Below, piece after piece: positions 35,863-44,658 of a stretch of 51,767 nt of DNA (its first letter is position 1; each line of letters begins with the position of its first letter). The stretch is from Pseudomonas taeanensis MS-3. Its GTDB lineage: Bacteria; Pseudomonadota; Gammaproteobacteria; Pseudomonadales; Pseudomonadaceae. The notes beneath the pieces were generated by a model. It had not been told where the DNA came from and searched no databases. It was given only the letters and a program-made list of their open reading frames with translations. The stretch spans positions 956,210 through 1,007,976 of the forward strand of contig NZ_AWSQ01000002.1 in NCBI RefSeq assembly GCF_000498575.2. The letters run 5' to 3'. The position numbers and the translations under genes are program-made.

Positions 35863-37056
35863 TCAAGCGTCCGGGTCACGATGGCTGCCGAGCAAACTGT
35901 CGACCGTAGGTACACGCGTCTCGCTTTCCATCTGCGCGTCGTGCTCGATCTGGTGGCTGAAGCGCTCCAGTGAGCCTTGCGCGGGTTGTGCATCGCTGGC
36001 GAACACCGGCGGGCTGAGCATGTAGGCGCTGAGCAGGCGGGTCAGGCCAGCCAGGCTGTCGATATGGGTGCGTTCATAGCCATGGGTGCCATCGCAGCCG
36101 AAGGCCAGCAGGGCGGTACGAATATCGTGACCTGCGGTGACCGCCGATTGCGCATCGCTGTGGTAATAGCGGAACAGGTCACGGCGCGTCGGAATGTCGC
36201 CCTCACTTGCCAAGCGCAGCAGGTGCCGTGACAGGTGGTAATCGTAAGGACCGCCGGAGTCCTGCATGGCCACGCTGACGCAATGTTCGCTGGAGTGCTG
36301 GCCCTGCGCAACTGGGGCAATGTCGATGCCGACGAACTCGCTGACATCCCAGGGCAGGGCTGCCGCTGCGCCGGAGCCGACCTCTTCGGTGATGGTGAAC
36401 AATGGGTGGCAGTCGATTTCCGGTTCTATGCCGCTTTCGCGGAGCATTTTCAGCGCGGTCAGCAGCGCCGCAACTCCGGCCTTGTCGTCCAAATGCCGTG
36501 CGCTGATGTGGCCGCTTTCGGTGAACTCAGGTAGGGGGTCGAAGGCCACGACGTCGCCAATGGCGATGCCCAGGGTCTCGCAATCGGCGCGGGTGCTGCA
36601 GTAGGCGTCGAGGCGCAGCTCCACGTGATCCCAGCTGATGGGCAACTCGTCCACCTGGGTGTTGAAAGCATGCCCGGAAGCCAGCAGCGGCAGCACACTG
36701 CCACGCAGCACGCTGTGATCGGTGAACAGGCTGACACGGCTGCCCTCGGCGAAGCGGCTGGACCAGCAACCCACCGGAGCCAAGGCTACCCGGCCGTTGT
36801 CTTTGATCTCGCGGACACTGGCACCGATGGTGTCGAGGTGCGCGGAAACGGCGCGGTCGGGGCTGCTCTGGCGTCCCTTGAGGGTGGCGCGGATGGTGCC
36901 GCGGCGAGTCAGCTCGAAGGGGATGCCGAGTTCCTCCAGGCGTTCTGCGACGTAGCGCACGATGGTGTCTGTGAAACCGGTTGGGCTGGGGATGGCGAGC
37001 ATTTCCAGCAGCACTTTCTGGAGGTAGTCGAGGTCGGGTTCTGGGAGTTGCGACAT
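35863..37056 (-). CDS. M42-type peptidase of the NAGGN osmoprotectant system
   Basis: A dinuclear-metal aminopeptidase-like protein of 397 residues, third gene of the N-acetylglutaminylglutamine amide (NAGGN) cluster. Metal-site motifs visible are VSAHLDTIG (His and Asp), HLDDKAG (bridging Asp), TITEEVGSG (Glu-Glu pair), VGIDIAP and the final histidine in CDGTHGYER. In the characterised cluster only the amidotransferase and synthetase are needed for NAGGN synthesis; the peptidase may trim or recycle the dipeptide. ATG 37056 follows AAGGAG. It is 247 bases from the synthetase, with repeats between. Confidence 0.92.
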   Translation of the reverse strand: MSQLPEPDLDYLQKVLLEMLAIPSPTGFTDTIVRYVAERLEELGIPFELTRRGTIRATLKGRQSSPDRAVSAHLDTIGASVREIKDNGRVALAPVGCWSSRFAEGSRVSLFTDHSVLRGSVLPLLASGHAFNTQVDELPISWDHVELRLDAYCSTRADCETLGIAIGDVVAFDPLPEFTESGHISARHLDDKAGVAALLTALKMLRESGIEPEIDCHPLFTITEEVGSGAAAALPWDVSEFVGIDIAPVAQGQHSSEHCVSVAMQDSGGPYDYHLSRHLLRLASEGDIPTRRDLFRYYHSDAQSAVTAGHDIRTALLAFGCDGTHGYERTHIDSLAGLTRLLSAYMLSPPVFASDAQPAQGSLERFSHQIEHDAQMESETRVPTVDSLLGSHRDPDA

Positions 37057-37138
37057 AGAGGGCTCCTTGTGGACGGTAGGATTGAGCGTTTAGGCGCCAG
37101 CCAAAACCGGCTGGGCTTGAGCCTAGCGATTGTCAGAC

Positions 37139-37256
37139 GGAGATCCGGGTGGGCTGAAGCCCAGCCTACGAATAGCATCGGCGCAACCCGGAGCCCGGAT
37201 GCAATCCGGGGAGTCGCGGTCCCGGATTGCGCCAAGGCTTATCCAGGCTACGGGCT
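37139..37256. repeat. REP cluster within the NAGGN operon
   Basis: It contains GGTGGGCTGAAGCCCAGCCT, AGCCCGGATGCAATCCGGGG and the inverted CCCGGATTGCGCC with CCAGGCTACGGG. These are several half-palindromes of the GTAGCC-GGATT family, placed between the second and third genes of the operon. They may fold in the transcript and lower expression of the peptidase. Confidence 0.7.
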
Positions 37257-37303
37257 GGTCTGGATATCGCCAGCAAGCTGGCCCTACACCGGTGGCGAGA
37301 CAG

Positions 37304-39043
37304 TCAGTTGATCACCTGGCTCAGCGGAAACAGCAAGTCGATAAAGCGCTCTGCCGTCGGCTGGGGTTCATGGTTGGCCAGACCTGCACGCTCGTTGGCC
37401 TCGATAAACACGTGTTCGGGACGATCCGCGGCCGGTACCAGCAGATCGAGGCCGACCACTGGGATGTCCAGCGCCCGCGCCGCTTTCACTGCCGCATCGG
37501 CCAGTACCGGATGAAGGACCTCGGTGACGTCCTCCAGGCTGCCGCCGGTATGCAGGTTGGCGGTTTTGCGCACTGCCAGGTGCTGGCCCTGAGGCAGGAT
37601 GCTGTCGTAATCGAGCCCGGCGGCATGCAGGGTGCGCAGGGTTTCCGCGTCCTTGGGGATGCGGCTTTCGCCGCTGGTTGCGGCTTGCCGACGACGGCTT
37701 TGCGTATCGATCAGATCGCCGATGCTATGCCGGCCATCGCCGATCACCTCGGCAGGGCGGCGGATGGCGGCGGCGACCACCTCGAAGCCAATCACCAGGA
37801 TGCGCAGGTCACAGCCTTCATGAAAGCTCTCGAGCAATACCCGGCTGTCGAACGGCTTGGCGCGTTCGATGGCGTCCTGCACTTCGGTAGGGGTGAGCAG
37901 GTCGACTGCCACGCCCTGACCCTGTTCGCCATCCACCGGCTTGACTACCACGCGTTCGTGTTCGGCGAGGAAGGCCGCGTTATCGGCGGCGCTGCCAGCC
38001 AGCTGTTGCGCAGGTACGTTCAGTCCAGCGCGGACCAGGGCACGATGGGTCAGGCGTTTGTCCTGGCACAGGGTCATGCTCACGGCGCTGGTCAGGTCGC
38101 TGAGTGACTCACGGCAGCGAATGCGTCTGCCGCCATGGCTGAGAGTCAGTAGCCCGGCTTCGGCATCGTCCACCTGCACCTCGATCCCGCGACGCAGCGC
38201 TTCGTCGACAATGATCCGTGCGTAGGGGTTCAGTTCAGCTTGCGGGCCGGGGCCGAGGAACAGGGTCTGGTTGATGCCGTTCTTGCGCTTGATGCTGAAG
38301 GTTTGCAGCTCGCGAAAGCCCAGCTTGGTGTAGAGCCCCTTGGCTTGACGGTTGTCGTGCAGCACCGAGAGGTCGAGGTAGCTCAGGCCGCGGCTCATGA
38401 AGTGCTCGATGAGGTGGCGCACCAACACCTCGCCGACGCCTGGGCGGCTGCACTGCGGGTCGACTGCCAGGCACCACAGGCTGCTGCCGTTTTCCGGATC
38501 GCGATAGGCTTTCTGATGATTGAGGCCCATCACGCTGCCAATCACCGCGCCGCTGTCTTCATCTTCAGCCAGCCAATAGGTGGGCCCCCCTTTATGGCGC
38601 GGGGTCAGCTTGGCCGGGTCGATCGGCAGCATGCCGCGCATTTGGTACAGGCAGTTGATCGCCTGCCAGTCCGCCGCGTTCTGCGCGCGGCGTATGCGGT
38701 AGCCGCGAAAGCCGCGACGCGCCGGACGGTAGTCGCTGAACCACAGGCGCAGGGTGTCCGAGGGGTCGAGAAACAGCTGTTGTGGCGCTTGCGCCAGCAC
38801 CTGTTGGGGTGCGGCGACGTACAGGGCAATATCGCGCTCGCCGGGCTGCTCGGTCAGCAGCTCCTGAGCAAGTACCGCAGCGTCCGGGAAGGTGTGGCCG
38901 ATCAACAAACGACCCCAGCCGCAATGTACCGCCAAGGGCTGGCAGAGCTCTGCGCCGCGATCTTCGGCGAAGCGTGCCTGCAGGCGTTCATAGGAGGGGG
39001 GCTGGCCGCGCAGCAGGCGTTGATTGAAGGCATTGGCGCGCAT
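37304..39043 (-). CDS. N-acetylglutaminylglutamine synthetase (GNAT + ATP-grasp)
   Basis: A two-domain enzyme of 579 residues that makes N-acetylglutaminylglutamine, an osmoprotectant dipeptide. The GNAT acetyltransferase half has CLAVDPQCSRPGVGEVLVRH and YTKLGFREL. The ATP-grasp ligase half has VVKPVDGEQGQGVAVDL, DLRILVIGFEVVAAAIRRPA, GDGRHSIGDLID and VVGLDLLVP ending with IEANERAG. ATG 39043 is preceded by AAGGAAG; an upstream in-frame start at 39148 is unlikely. It is transcribed together with the amidotransferase gene 161 bases upstream. Confidence 0.92.
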   Translation of the reverse strand: MRANAFNQRLLRGQPPSYERLQARFAEDRGAELCQPLAVHCGWGRLLIGHTFPDAAVLAQELLTEQPGERDIALYVAAPQQVLAQAPQQLFLDPSDTLRLWFSDYRPARRGFRGYRIRRAQNAADWQAINCLYQMRGMLPIDPAKLTPRHKGGPTYWLAEDEDSGAVIGSVMGLNHQKAYRDPENGSSLWCLAVDPQCSRPGVGEVLVRHLIEHFMSRGLSYLDLSVLHDNRQAKGLYTKLGFRELQTFSIKRKNGINQTLFLGPGPQAELNPYARIIVDEALRRGIEVQVDDAEAGLLTLSHGGRRIRCRESLSDLTSAVSMTLCQDKRLTHRALVRAGLNVPAQQLAGSAADNAAFLAEHERVVVKPVDGEQGQGVAVDLLTPTEVQDAIERAKPFDSRVLLESFHEGCDLRILVIGFEVVAAAIRRPAEVIGDGRHSIGDLIDTQSRRRQAATSGESRIPKDAETLRTLHAAGLDYDSILPQGQHLAVRKTANLHTGGSLEDVTEVLHPVLADAAVKAARALDIPVVGLDLLVPAADRPEHVFIEANERAGLANHEPQPTAERFIDLLFPLSQVIN

Positions 39044-39204
39044 GGGTGTGCTTCCTTGGCTTTCAGCTGCGCCCGGACAGTGCCCGGGCGCGTGAATGTA
39101 GTCGTGATATCCCCAGACTCGGTCCGGGCTGCGACCCTGGTCGAACAATTGCTTAGAACCCCGATAGCCGTGCTAGGTTCAGCTGGCTTGCCGGGGCACC
39201 AGGC

Positions 39205-40974
39205 TTACAGGCCTTGCTCGCTGAGCCACAGGTTGAGCGCCGCCATTTGCCACAGCTTGGAGCCGCGCAGCGGTGTCAGTTGGCCGTGTGGGTCGGTCAG
39301 CAGGCGGTCGAGCATGGCCGGGTTGAACAGGCCGCGATCCTGGCTCGGGTCGATCAGCAGGTCGCGTACCCAACCCAGCGTCGCACCTTCCAGGTGCTTG
39401 AGACCTGGTACCGGGAAGTAGCCCTTGGGCCGGTCGATCACCTCGCTGGGGATGACCTGACGGGCGGCTTCCTTGAGTACGTGCTTGCCACCGTCGGGCA
39501 GCTTGAAGCGGCCCGGGATGCGCGCCGACAGCTCGGCCAGGCGGTAGTCGAGGAACGGTGTGCGCGCCTCCAGGCCCCAGGCCATGGTCATGTTGTCGAC
39601 GCGTTTGACCGGGTCGTCGACCAGCATCACCGTGCTGTCCAGGCGCAGCGCCTTGTCCACAGAGGCTATGGCGCCAGGCTGAGCGAAGTGCTGACGCACA
39701 AAGTCGCCGGCATGGTCGTTGGTCAGCCACTCGGGCTGTACGCACTCGGCGTATTCGTCGTGCTCGCGGTCGAAGAAGGCCTTGCGGTAAGCGCTGAAGG
39801 CATCCTCGGCACCGTCCACCAGTGGGTACCAGTGATAACCGGCAAACAGCTCGTCGGCGCCCTGGCCGCTCTGCACCACCTTGCAGTGCTTGGCCACTTC
39901 CCGAGAGAGCAGGTAGAAGGCGATGCAGTCGTGGCTGACCATCGGTTCGCTCATGGCGCGGAAGGCCGCCGGCAGCTGTTCAAGAATCTCGTGCTCGCCG
40001 ATGCGCAGCTGATGGTGTTGGGTGTTGAAGCGCTCGGCGATCAGATCCGAGTACTGGAACTCGTCGCCGCGTTCACCACCAGCATCCTGGAAACCGATGG
40101 AGAAGGTCGAGAGATTTTCCACCCCAGCCTCACGCAACAGGCCGACCAGCATGCTCGAGTCGACACCGCCGGACAGCAGTACGCCGACATCCACCGCCGC
40201 GCGCTGGCGAATCGAGACCGCTTCGCGCATGCCATCGAGCACCTTGTCGCGCCATTCATCCAGGCCAAAGGCGATTTCATCGCGCTGCGGGCCGTAGTCG
40301 AGCTGCCACCAGCTCTGCTGCTCGCAGTTGCCCTGGGCATCAAAGCGCATCCAGCTGGCCGGTGGCAGTTTTTCGACTCCGGCCAGAATGGTCCGTGGCG
40401 CCGGCACCACAGCATGGAAGTTCAGGTAATGGTTCAGTGCGATCGGGTCCAGCGCCTTGCTGATGTCGCCGCCTTGTAGCAGCGCCGGCAGGCTGGAGGC
40501 GAAGCGCAGGCGTTGGCCGGTGCGCGACAGATACAGCGGCTTGACGCCGAGGCGGTCGCGGGCGATGAACAGTTGCTGCGTGTCACGCTCCCACACGGCG
40601 AAGGCGAACATGCCGTTGAGCTTCGGCAGCAGGTCGGTGCCCCAGGCGTGGTAGCCCTTGAGCAGCACTTCGGTATCGCCGCCTGAGAAGAAGCGGTAGC
40701 CGAGGGCTTCCAGCTCGCTGCGCAGTTCCGGGTAGTTGTAGATGGCGCCGTTAAACACCATGGACAGGCCGAGATCGCTGTCGATCATCGGCTGGCCGGA
40801 CGCTTCGGCGAGATCCATGATCTTCAGCCGACGGTGGCCAAGGGCAACTGGCCCCTGACTGTGGAAGCCATGCGCGTCTGGACCGCGCGGGGCTAAATGA
40901 TGGGTGATCCGCTCGACTGCAGCCAGGTCGGCCGGTCGTTGATCAAAGCGTAGTTCTCCAGCTATTCCGCACAT
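39205..40974 (-). CDS. NAGGN amidotransferase (asparagine synthetase-like)
   Basis: A glutamine-dependent amidotransferase of 589 residues that amidates the C-terminus of N-acetylglutaminylglutamine. ATG 40974 is chosen so that C2 (MCGIAGEL) is the N-terminal nucleophile. The glutaminase domain shows APRGPDAHG and MVFNGAIYNYPELR; the synthetase domain has the PP-loop LLSGGVDSSMLVG and SGQGADELFAGYHWY. It is the first gene of the NAGGN operon. The 113-bp gap to the divergent MarR gene should hold both promoters, and osmotic induction is expected from work on P. aeruginosa but not visible here. Confidence 0.93.
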   Translation of the reverse strand: MCGIAGELRFDQRPADLAAVERITHHLAPRGPDAHGFHSQGPVALGHRRLKIMDLAEASGQPMIDSDLGLSMVFNGAIYNYPELRSELEALGYRFFSGGDTEVLLKGYHAWGTDLLPKLNGMFAFAVWERDTQQLFIARDRLGVKPLYLSRTGQRLRFASSLPALLQGGDISKALDPIALNHYLNFHAVVPAPRTILAGVEKLPPASWMRFDAQGNCEQQSWWQLDYGPQRDEIAFGLDEWRDKVLDGMREAVSIRQRAAVDVGVLLSGGVDSSMLVGLLREAGVENLSTFSIGFQDAGGERGDEFQYSDLIAERFNTQHHQLRIGEHEILEQLPAAFRAMSEPMVSHDCIAFYLLSREVAKHCKVVQSGQGADELFAGYHWYPLVDGAEDAFSAYRKAFFDREHDEYAECVQPEWLTNDHAGDFVRQHFAQPGAIASVDKALRLDSTVMLVDDPVKRVDNMTMAWGLEARTPFLDYRLAELSARIPGRFKLPDGGKHVLKEAARQVIPSEVIDRPKGYFPVPGLKHLEGATLGWVRDLLIDPSQDRGLFNPAMLDRLLTDPHGQLTPLRGSKLWQMAALNLWLSEQGL

Positions 40975-41087
40975 AGGGTTCCTTACCGGTGTTGCCGTTG
41001 GGGAGTGGTCCGGGCTTGCCGAACCTTTTACATGGGAACAAAAAAATGCTTTCATGTCAAAGTTAAATAGTGACTGTGTGCAGGGTT

Positions 41088-41561
41088 ATGGACAATAAAA
41101 TAGTTTCTACTGAAATAGATTTGTCATCTGTCATCGCATTTGAAATGCCGTTGTTTCAGGCCATGCGGCGACTGCAGCAAGCTGGGGAAGTGCATGCCAA
41201 ACGTCTGAGTCGCTTTGGCGGGCTGACCCCCATGCAGTTGATGATCTTGCGCGTTTTGGCCGGCGAGGCGCGGCTGACCGCGAGCGACCTCAGTGGCCGG
41301 GTCAGCCTGACGGCCGCAACCCTGTCGGGAATGCTCGACCGTTTAGAGGAGCGTGGCTTGCTGCAGCGCCAGCGTGACGATAAGGACCGTCGCCGCCACT
41401 GGTTGCTGCTCAGCGATGCCGGGCGCGAGCTGATGCAGCAGGCGCCAACTTTGCTGCCGCCGGAATTTCGTCAGCACTTTGCCGGCCTGAGCGATTGGGA
41501 GCGGCACAGCCTGACCGCCGCCCTTTTACGCGCAGCGGAGCTGTGTGGCGAAATCGAATAG
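41088..41561 (+). CDS. MarR family transcriptional regulator
   Basis: A 157-residue winged-helix repressor or activator. The DNA-binding part is LTPMQLMILRVLAGEARLTA, then LSGRVSLTAATLSGMLDRLE with the wing RQRDDKDRRRHWLLLSDAGR. ATG 41088 is used; GTG 41070 is in frame. It is divergent from the NAGGN operon, the same arrangement I recall in P. aeruginosa, so control of that operon is plausible. The inducer is unknown. Confidence 0.9.
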   Translation: MDNKIVSTEIDLSSVIAFEMPLFQAMRRLQQAGEVHAKRLSRFGGLTPMQLMILRVLAGEARLTASDLSGRVSLTAATLSGMLDRLEERGLLQRQRDDKDRRRHWLLLSDAGRELMQQAPTLLPPEFRQHFAGLSDWERHSLTAALLRAAELCGEIE

Positions 41562-41563
41562 TT

Positions 41564-42256
41564 TTATTTCTGCCCGCAGGCGCGATTGGCCGGGACTGCG
41601 ATGTCCATCAGTTTCGGGTCGGGCAGTTTCAGCTCCGCCATCAGCGCGGCATAGGCGCGGGCATTGGCGACTTGCAGGCGCGGGTTATGCGCTGCTTCCT
41701 CGGCGATGCTTGAACTGGTCCAGCCGTGATAATCATGGCCCGGCCACACCTCGGTGTCGCCGGGCAGCGCCAGTAGGCGTTGCAGGCTGGCCCATTGCTC
41801 GCGGGCGTCGCCGTTCTGGAAGTCGGTGCGGCCAGTGCCGCGGATCAGCAGGGTGTCGCCGCTGAACAGTTTGATCGGCCGGCCATCTGCCGCGGGAAGC
41901 AGAAAGCAGTAGGAGTCATCCGTATGCCCTGGGGTGTACCAAACCGTCAGCGCGCAGTTGCCGAATGGCAGGTGATCGCCGTCGGTGAAGACAAAGCTGG
42001 CACAGGTGCTGGCGCTCTGTTCACCAAGACCGCAGCGGCAACCGGTTGCGCTGCGCAGATCCCCTAGCGCGGTAATGTGATCGGCATGGGTGTGGGTGTC
42101 CAGGGCCAGTGTCAGGCGCAGATTAAGCTCGCCAAGCAGGCGCAGGTAATCATCCTGTTTGTCCTTGACCGGATCGATCAGTACGGCCTCGCCAGCATCT
42201 GCCAGCAGGTAGGTGTAGGTCGAACTGGTGCTATCGAATAATTGACGAAAGAGCAT
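41564..42256 (-). CDS. ETHE1-like persulfide dioxygenase (MBL fold)
   Basis: A mononuclear-iron MBL-fold enzyme of 230 residues that oxidises glutathione persulfide to sulfite. The N-terminus LFRQLFDSTSSTYTYLLAD, the metal motif DTHTHADHITALGDLR, YTPGHTDDSY, SGDTLLIRGTGRTDFQNGD and WPGHDYHG follow human ETHE1 closely. ATG 42256 has GGGAGG upstream; longer in-frame starts up to 42460 lack family sequence. It is convergent with the MarR gene; their stops are 2 bases apart. Confidence 0.9.
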   Translation of the reverse strand: MLFRQLFDSTSSTYTYLLADAGEAVLIDPVKDKQDDYLRLLGELNLRLTLALDTHTHADHITALGDLRSATGCRCGLGEQSASTCASFVFTDGDHLPFGNCALTVWYTPGHTDDSYCFLLPAADGRPIKLFSGDTLLIRGTGRTDFQNGDAREQWASLQRLLALPGDTEVWPGHDYHGWTSSSIAEEAAHNPRLQVANARAYAALMAELKLPDPKLMDIAVPANRACGQK

Positions 42257-42552
42257 TTCAGTTACCTCCCAAAAGCTTCTGGCTGGCCGACAGGCTGACC
42301 GGAACCAGTATCTGGGCGAGTTTGTGTTGCCAAAATCCATTGCCCATAAATTGAACCAGGCCACTATTGACCATGGCGGCGAGGGGGCCGCAACGTAGAA
42401 AAAGAGCAGAAAGCCCCGATTGCACTGCATGGCGCCGCTAAGGCTAATGGGGTGAACCATAGCAAAGCGGGCACGCTTGGGAAGTCTCCATCACCGCCAG
42501 CCAGTCGCGGCTCGACGCCGCGAGGCGCACAGGCGTGCTCGGCAGTGGATCG

Positions 42553-44535
42553 TCAGCTGTTGCGGATCAGCTTGCGCAGGGCGAAACGATTGGGGTGGCA
42601 GGCTTCTGCCACCTCGCGCGGCAGCGGCAGTGGTTCGTTATTCAGCCAGGCGGCGATAAGCTCGCCTGACAGCGGCGCGGTGATCAGCCCGCGCGAACCG
42701 TGACCGCTGTTGACATACAGGCCGTCGAGCCAGGGGCAGGGGGTGTCCGGCACTTGCCGGGCATCCTTGCCGAGTACCGCGTAGGCCAGGTTGAACGCCT
42801 CAAGATCGGCCAGGGGGCCAACGATGGGCAAGTAGTCCGGGCTGGTGCAGCGAAAGGCCGCGCGGCCTTCGAGCTGCTCTGGGCTGTATTGACTGATGCC
42901 TAAACGCTCGGCCAGGTCACTGGAGATGTCCTCAAGCAGTTCCAGGTTGCTTGCGTGCTCGGCGCTGTTGAGGCTCAGATCATCGCTGTTGAAGTCGAAA
43001 CTGGCGCCCAGCGTGTGCTCTCCCAGGCGTGGCGGAGCTATGTAGCCTTCGGCGCAGACCACGGTGCCGAGCACCGCGCTCTGTGGGGTGACAGGCAGGC
43101 AGCTGATTTGCCCGCGAATGCGCTTGAGCGGCAACTCGGCGCTGTAAGGGAAACGTTTGATCTCGGCGGCGCCGGCTAGCACCGCTACGGCTGCGCTGGC
43201 CAGCAACTGCCCGTCGTTCCAGGCTTGCCAGTCTGCGCCTTCACGGCGTAATTCGAGGGCTTCTTGGTGCAGCAGCACGCGGATATTGGGGTGTTGGCTG
43301 AGCAGGCGGCACAGCGCCGGTGGGTGAACCCACCCGGCTTGGGGGTAGAACAGGCCGCCGGCCGGTAGCGCGACCTGGGCGATGCGCTCGGCGGCGGCTT
43401 GATCAAGTGACAGCAGTAAATCGTCGGAAAAGGCGCTGTTCAGTTGCGCCTGACGTTTGGCTTCCTTGTCGTCGAAAGCCAGTTGCAGCACACCGCAATT
43501 GTCCCAGTCGCTGCCTTTTTGCAGGCGTTCGAGCAGCCGGCGGGTGTGGCCGAAGCCGCTGACGATCAGGCGCGACAGCGTCGTGCCGTGGGCCGAGAGC
43601 TTGAGGTAGAGCACACCTTGCGGGTTGCCCGAGGCCTCCGCCGCGATAGCGCCGTGGCGCTCGAGCAGGCTGACCTGCCAGCCGCGCGCGGCCAGGCTGG
43701 CGGCAGTCGCGCAGCCGGCCAGGCCGGCGCCTATCACCAGGGCGCGGCGCGCGGCTGGTTGGAACGTTGGGCGGGCGAACCAGGGTTTTCCGGGAGGTGG
43801 CGGTTCGCCGATGAACTGGCCTTTGAGCACTTCCCACTTCTTGCCCAGACCGGGCGTACGCTTGACCTGGAAACCAGCCTGTTTGAGGGCGCGGCGCACC
43901 ACTCCGGCGCTGCTGAAGGTGCCGAAGCTGGCGCCAGGAGCGGACAAACGGGCCAGTTCGGCGAACAGCTCGGGAGTCCACAGGTCCGGGTTCTTCGCCG
44001 GGGCGAAGCCATCGAGAAACCAGGCATCGATGCGCGCATCCAGCTGCGGCAGCAGTTCAAGGGCATCGCCGATCAGCAGGGTCAGGCTGATGCGCCCACC
44101 GGCAAATAGCAGCCGTTGAAAACCTGCATGCAGGGCGACGTATTGTTCCAGTAGGGCCTGGGCAAAAGGTGCCAGCTCGGGCCACAGAGCCAGGGCGCGT
44201 TGCAGGTCATGCTGGCCCAGCGGGTATTTCTCCACGCTGACGAAATGCAGTCGGGCGCCTGCGGGTGCTTGCTGCTCGAACAGCTGCCAGGCGCTGAGAA
44301 AGTTTAGTCCGGTGCCGAAGCCGGTTTCGCCAATCAGCAACTGTTCGCCTGCGTTCAGGGCAGCGAAGCGCGCGGGTAGATCGTTGTTGGCGAGAAATAC
44401 GTAACGGCTTTCCTCCAGTCCATTCTCGTAGGAGAAGTACACATCGTCGTACTGCCGCGATAACGGCTGACCGTGGGCATCCCAGTCGAGCTGTGCCTGT
44501 TGCGTGTCGGGTAAGTCGGGCGGAGTGGCGGGCAT
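42553..44535 (-). CDS. mnmC: Bifunctional tRNA mnm5s2U biosynthesis protein MnmC
   Basis: It completes the wobble modification of tRNA U34: an FAD oxidase domain turns cmnm5U into nm5U and a SAM methyltransferase domain makes mnm5U. It has 660 residues. The N-terminal methyltransferase shows SRQYDDVYFSYENGLEESRY, GETGFGTGLNFL and DAWFLDGFAPAKNPDLW. The C-terminal oxidase shows the FAD motif VIGAGLAGCATAASLAARGW, LLERHGAIAAEASGN and the GHGSRGLITAPLSGE end motif. ATG 44535 is the family start. It is divergent from the PAP gene. Confidence 0.95.
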   Translation of the reverse strand: MPATPPDLPDTQQAQLDWDAHGQPLSRQYDDVYFSYENGLEESRYVFLANNDLPARFAALNAGEQLLIGETGFGTGLNFLSAWQLFEQQAPAGARLHFVSVEKYPLGQHDLQRALALWPELAPFAQALLEQYVALHAGFQRLLFAGGRISLTLLIGDALELLPQLDARIDAWFLDGFAPAKNPDLWTPELFAELARLSAPGASFGTFSSAGVVRRALKQAGFQVKRTPGLGKKWEVLKGQFIGEPPPPGKPWFARPTFQPAARRALVIGAGLAGCATAASLAARGWQVSLLERHGAIAAEASGNPQGVLYLKLSAHGTTLSRLIVSGFGHTRRLLERLQKGSDWDNCGVLQLAFDDKEAKRQAQLNSAFSDDLLLSLDQAAAERIAQVALPAGGLFYPQAGWVHPPALCRLLSQHPNIRVLLHQEALELRREGADWQAWNDGQLLASAAVAVLAGAAEIKRFPYSAELPLKRIRGQISCLPVTPQSAVLGTVVCAEGYIAPPRLGEHTLGASFDFNSDDLSLNSAEHASNLELLEDISSDLAERLGISQYSPEQLEGRAAFRCTSPDYLPIVGPLADLEAFNLAYAVLGKDARQVPDTPCPWLDGLYVNSGHGSRGLITAPLSGELIAAWLNNEPLPLPREVAEACHPNRFALRKLIRNS

Positions 44536-44658
44536 GCTGGCTACCGAGTTGAGCAGGCGCGCATTCTAGCCGATTGCCGGGTGGCTATCGCGCGGCGGGC
44601 GCGGACAAAGGCGTGACCGATCCGCTAGGCTGGCACTAGATTACTCAGGGAACTGCGC

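Noticed and set aside
38240..40479. Long + strand frames (393 and 421 codons) opposite the NAGGN genes
   Set aside because: They are antisense shadows of two clearly conserved - strand genes; their translations match no family and have biased composition.
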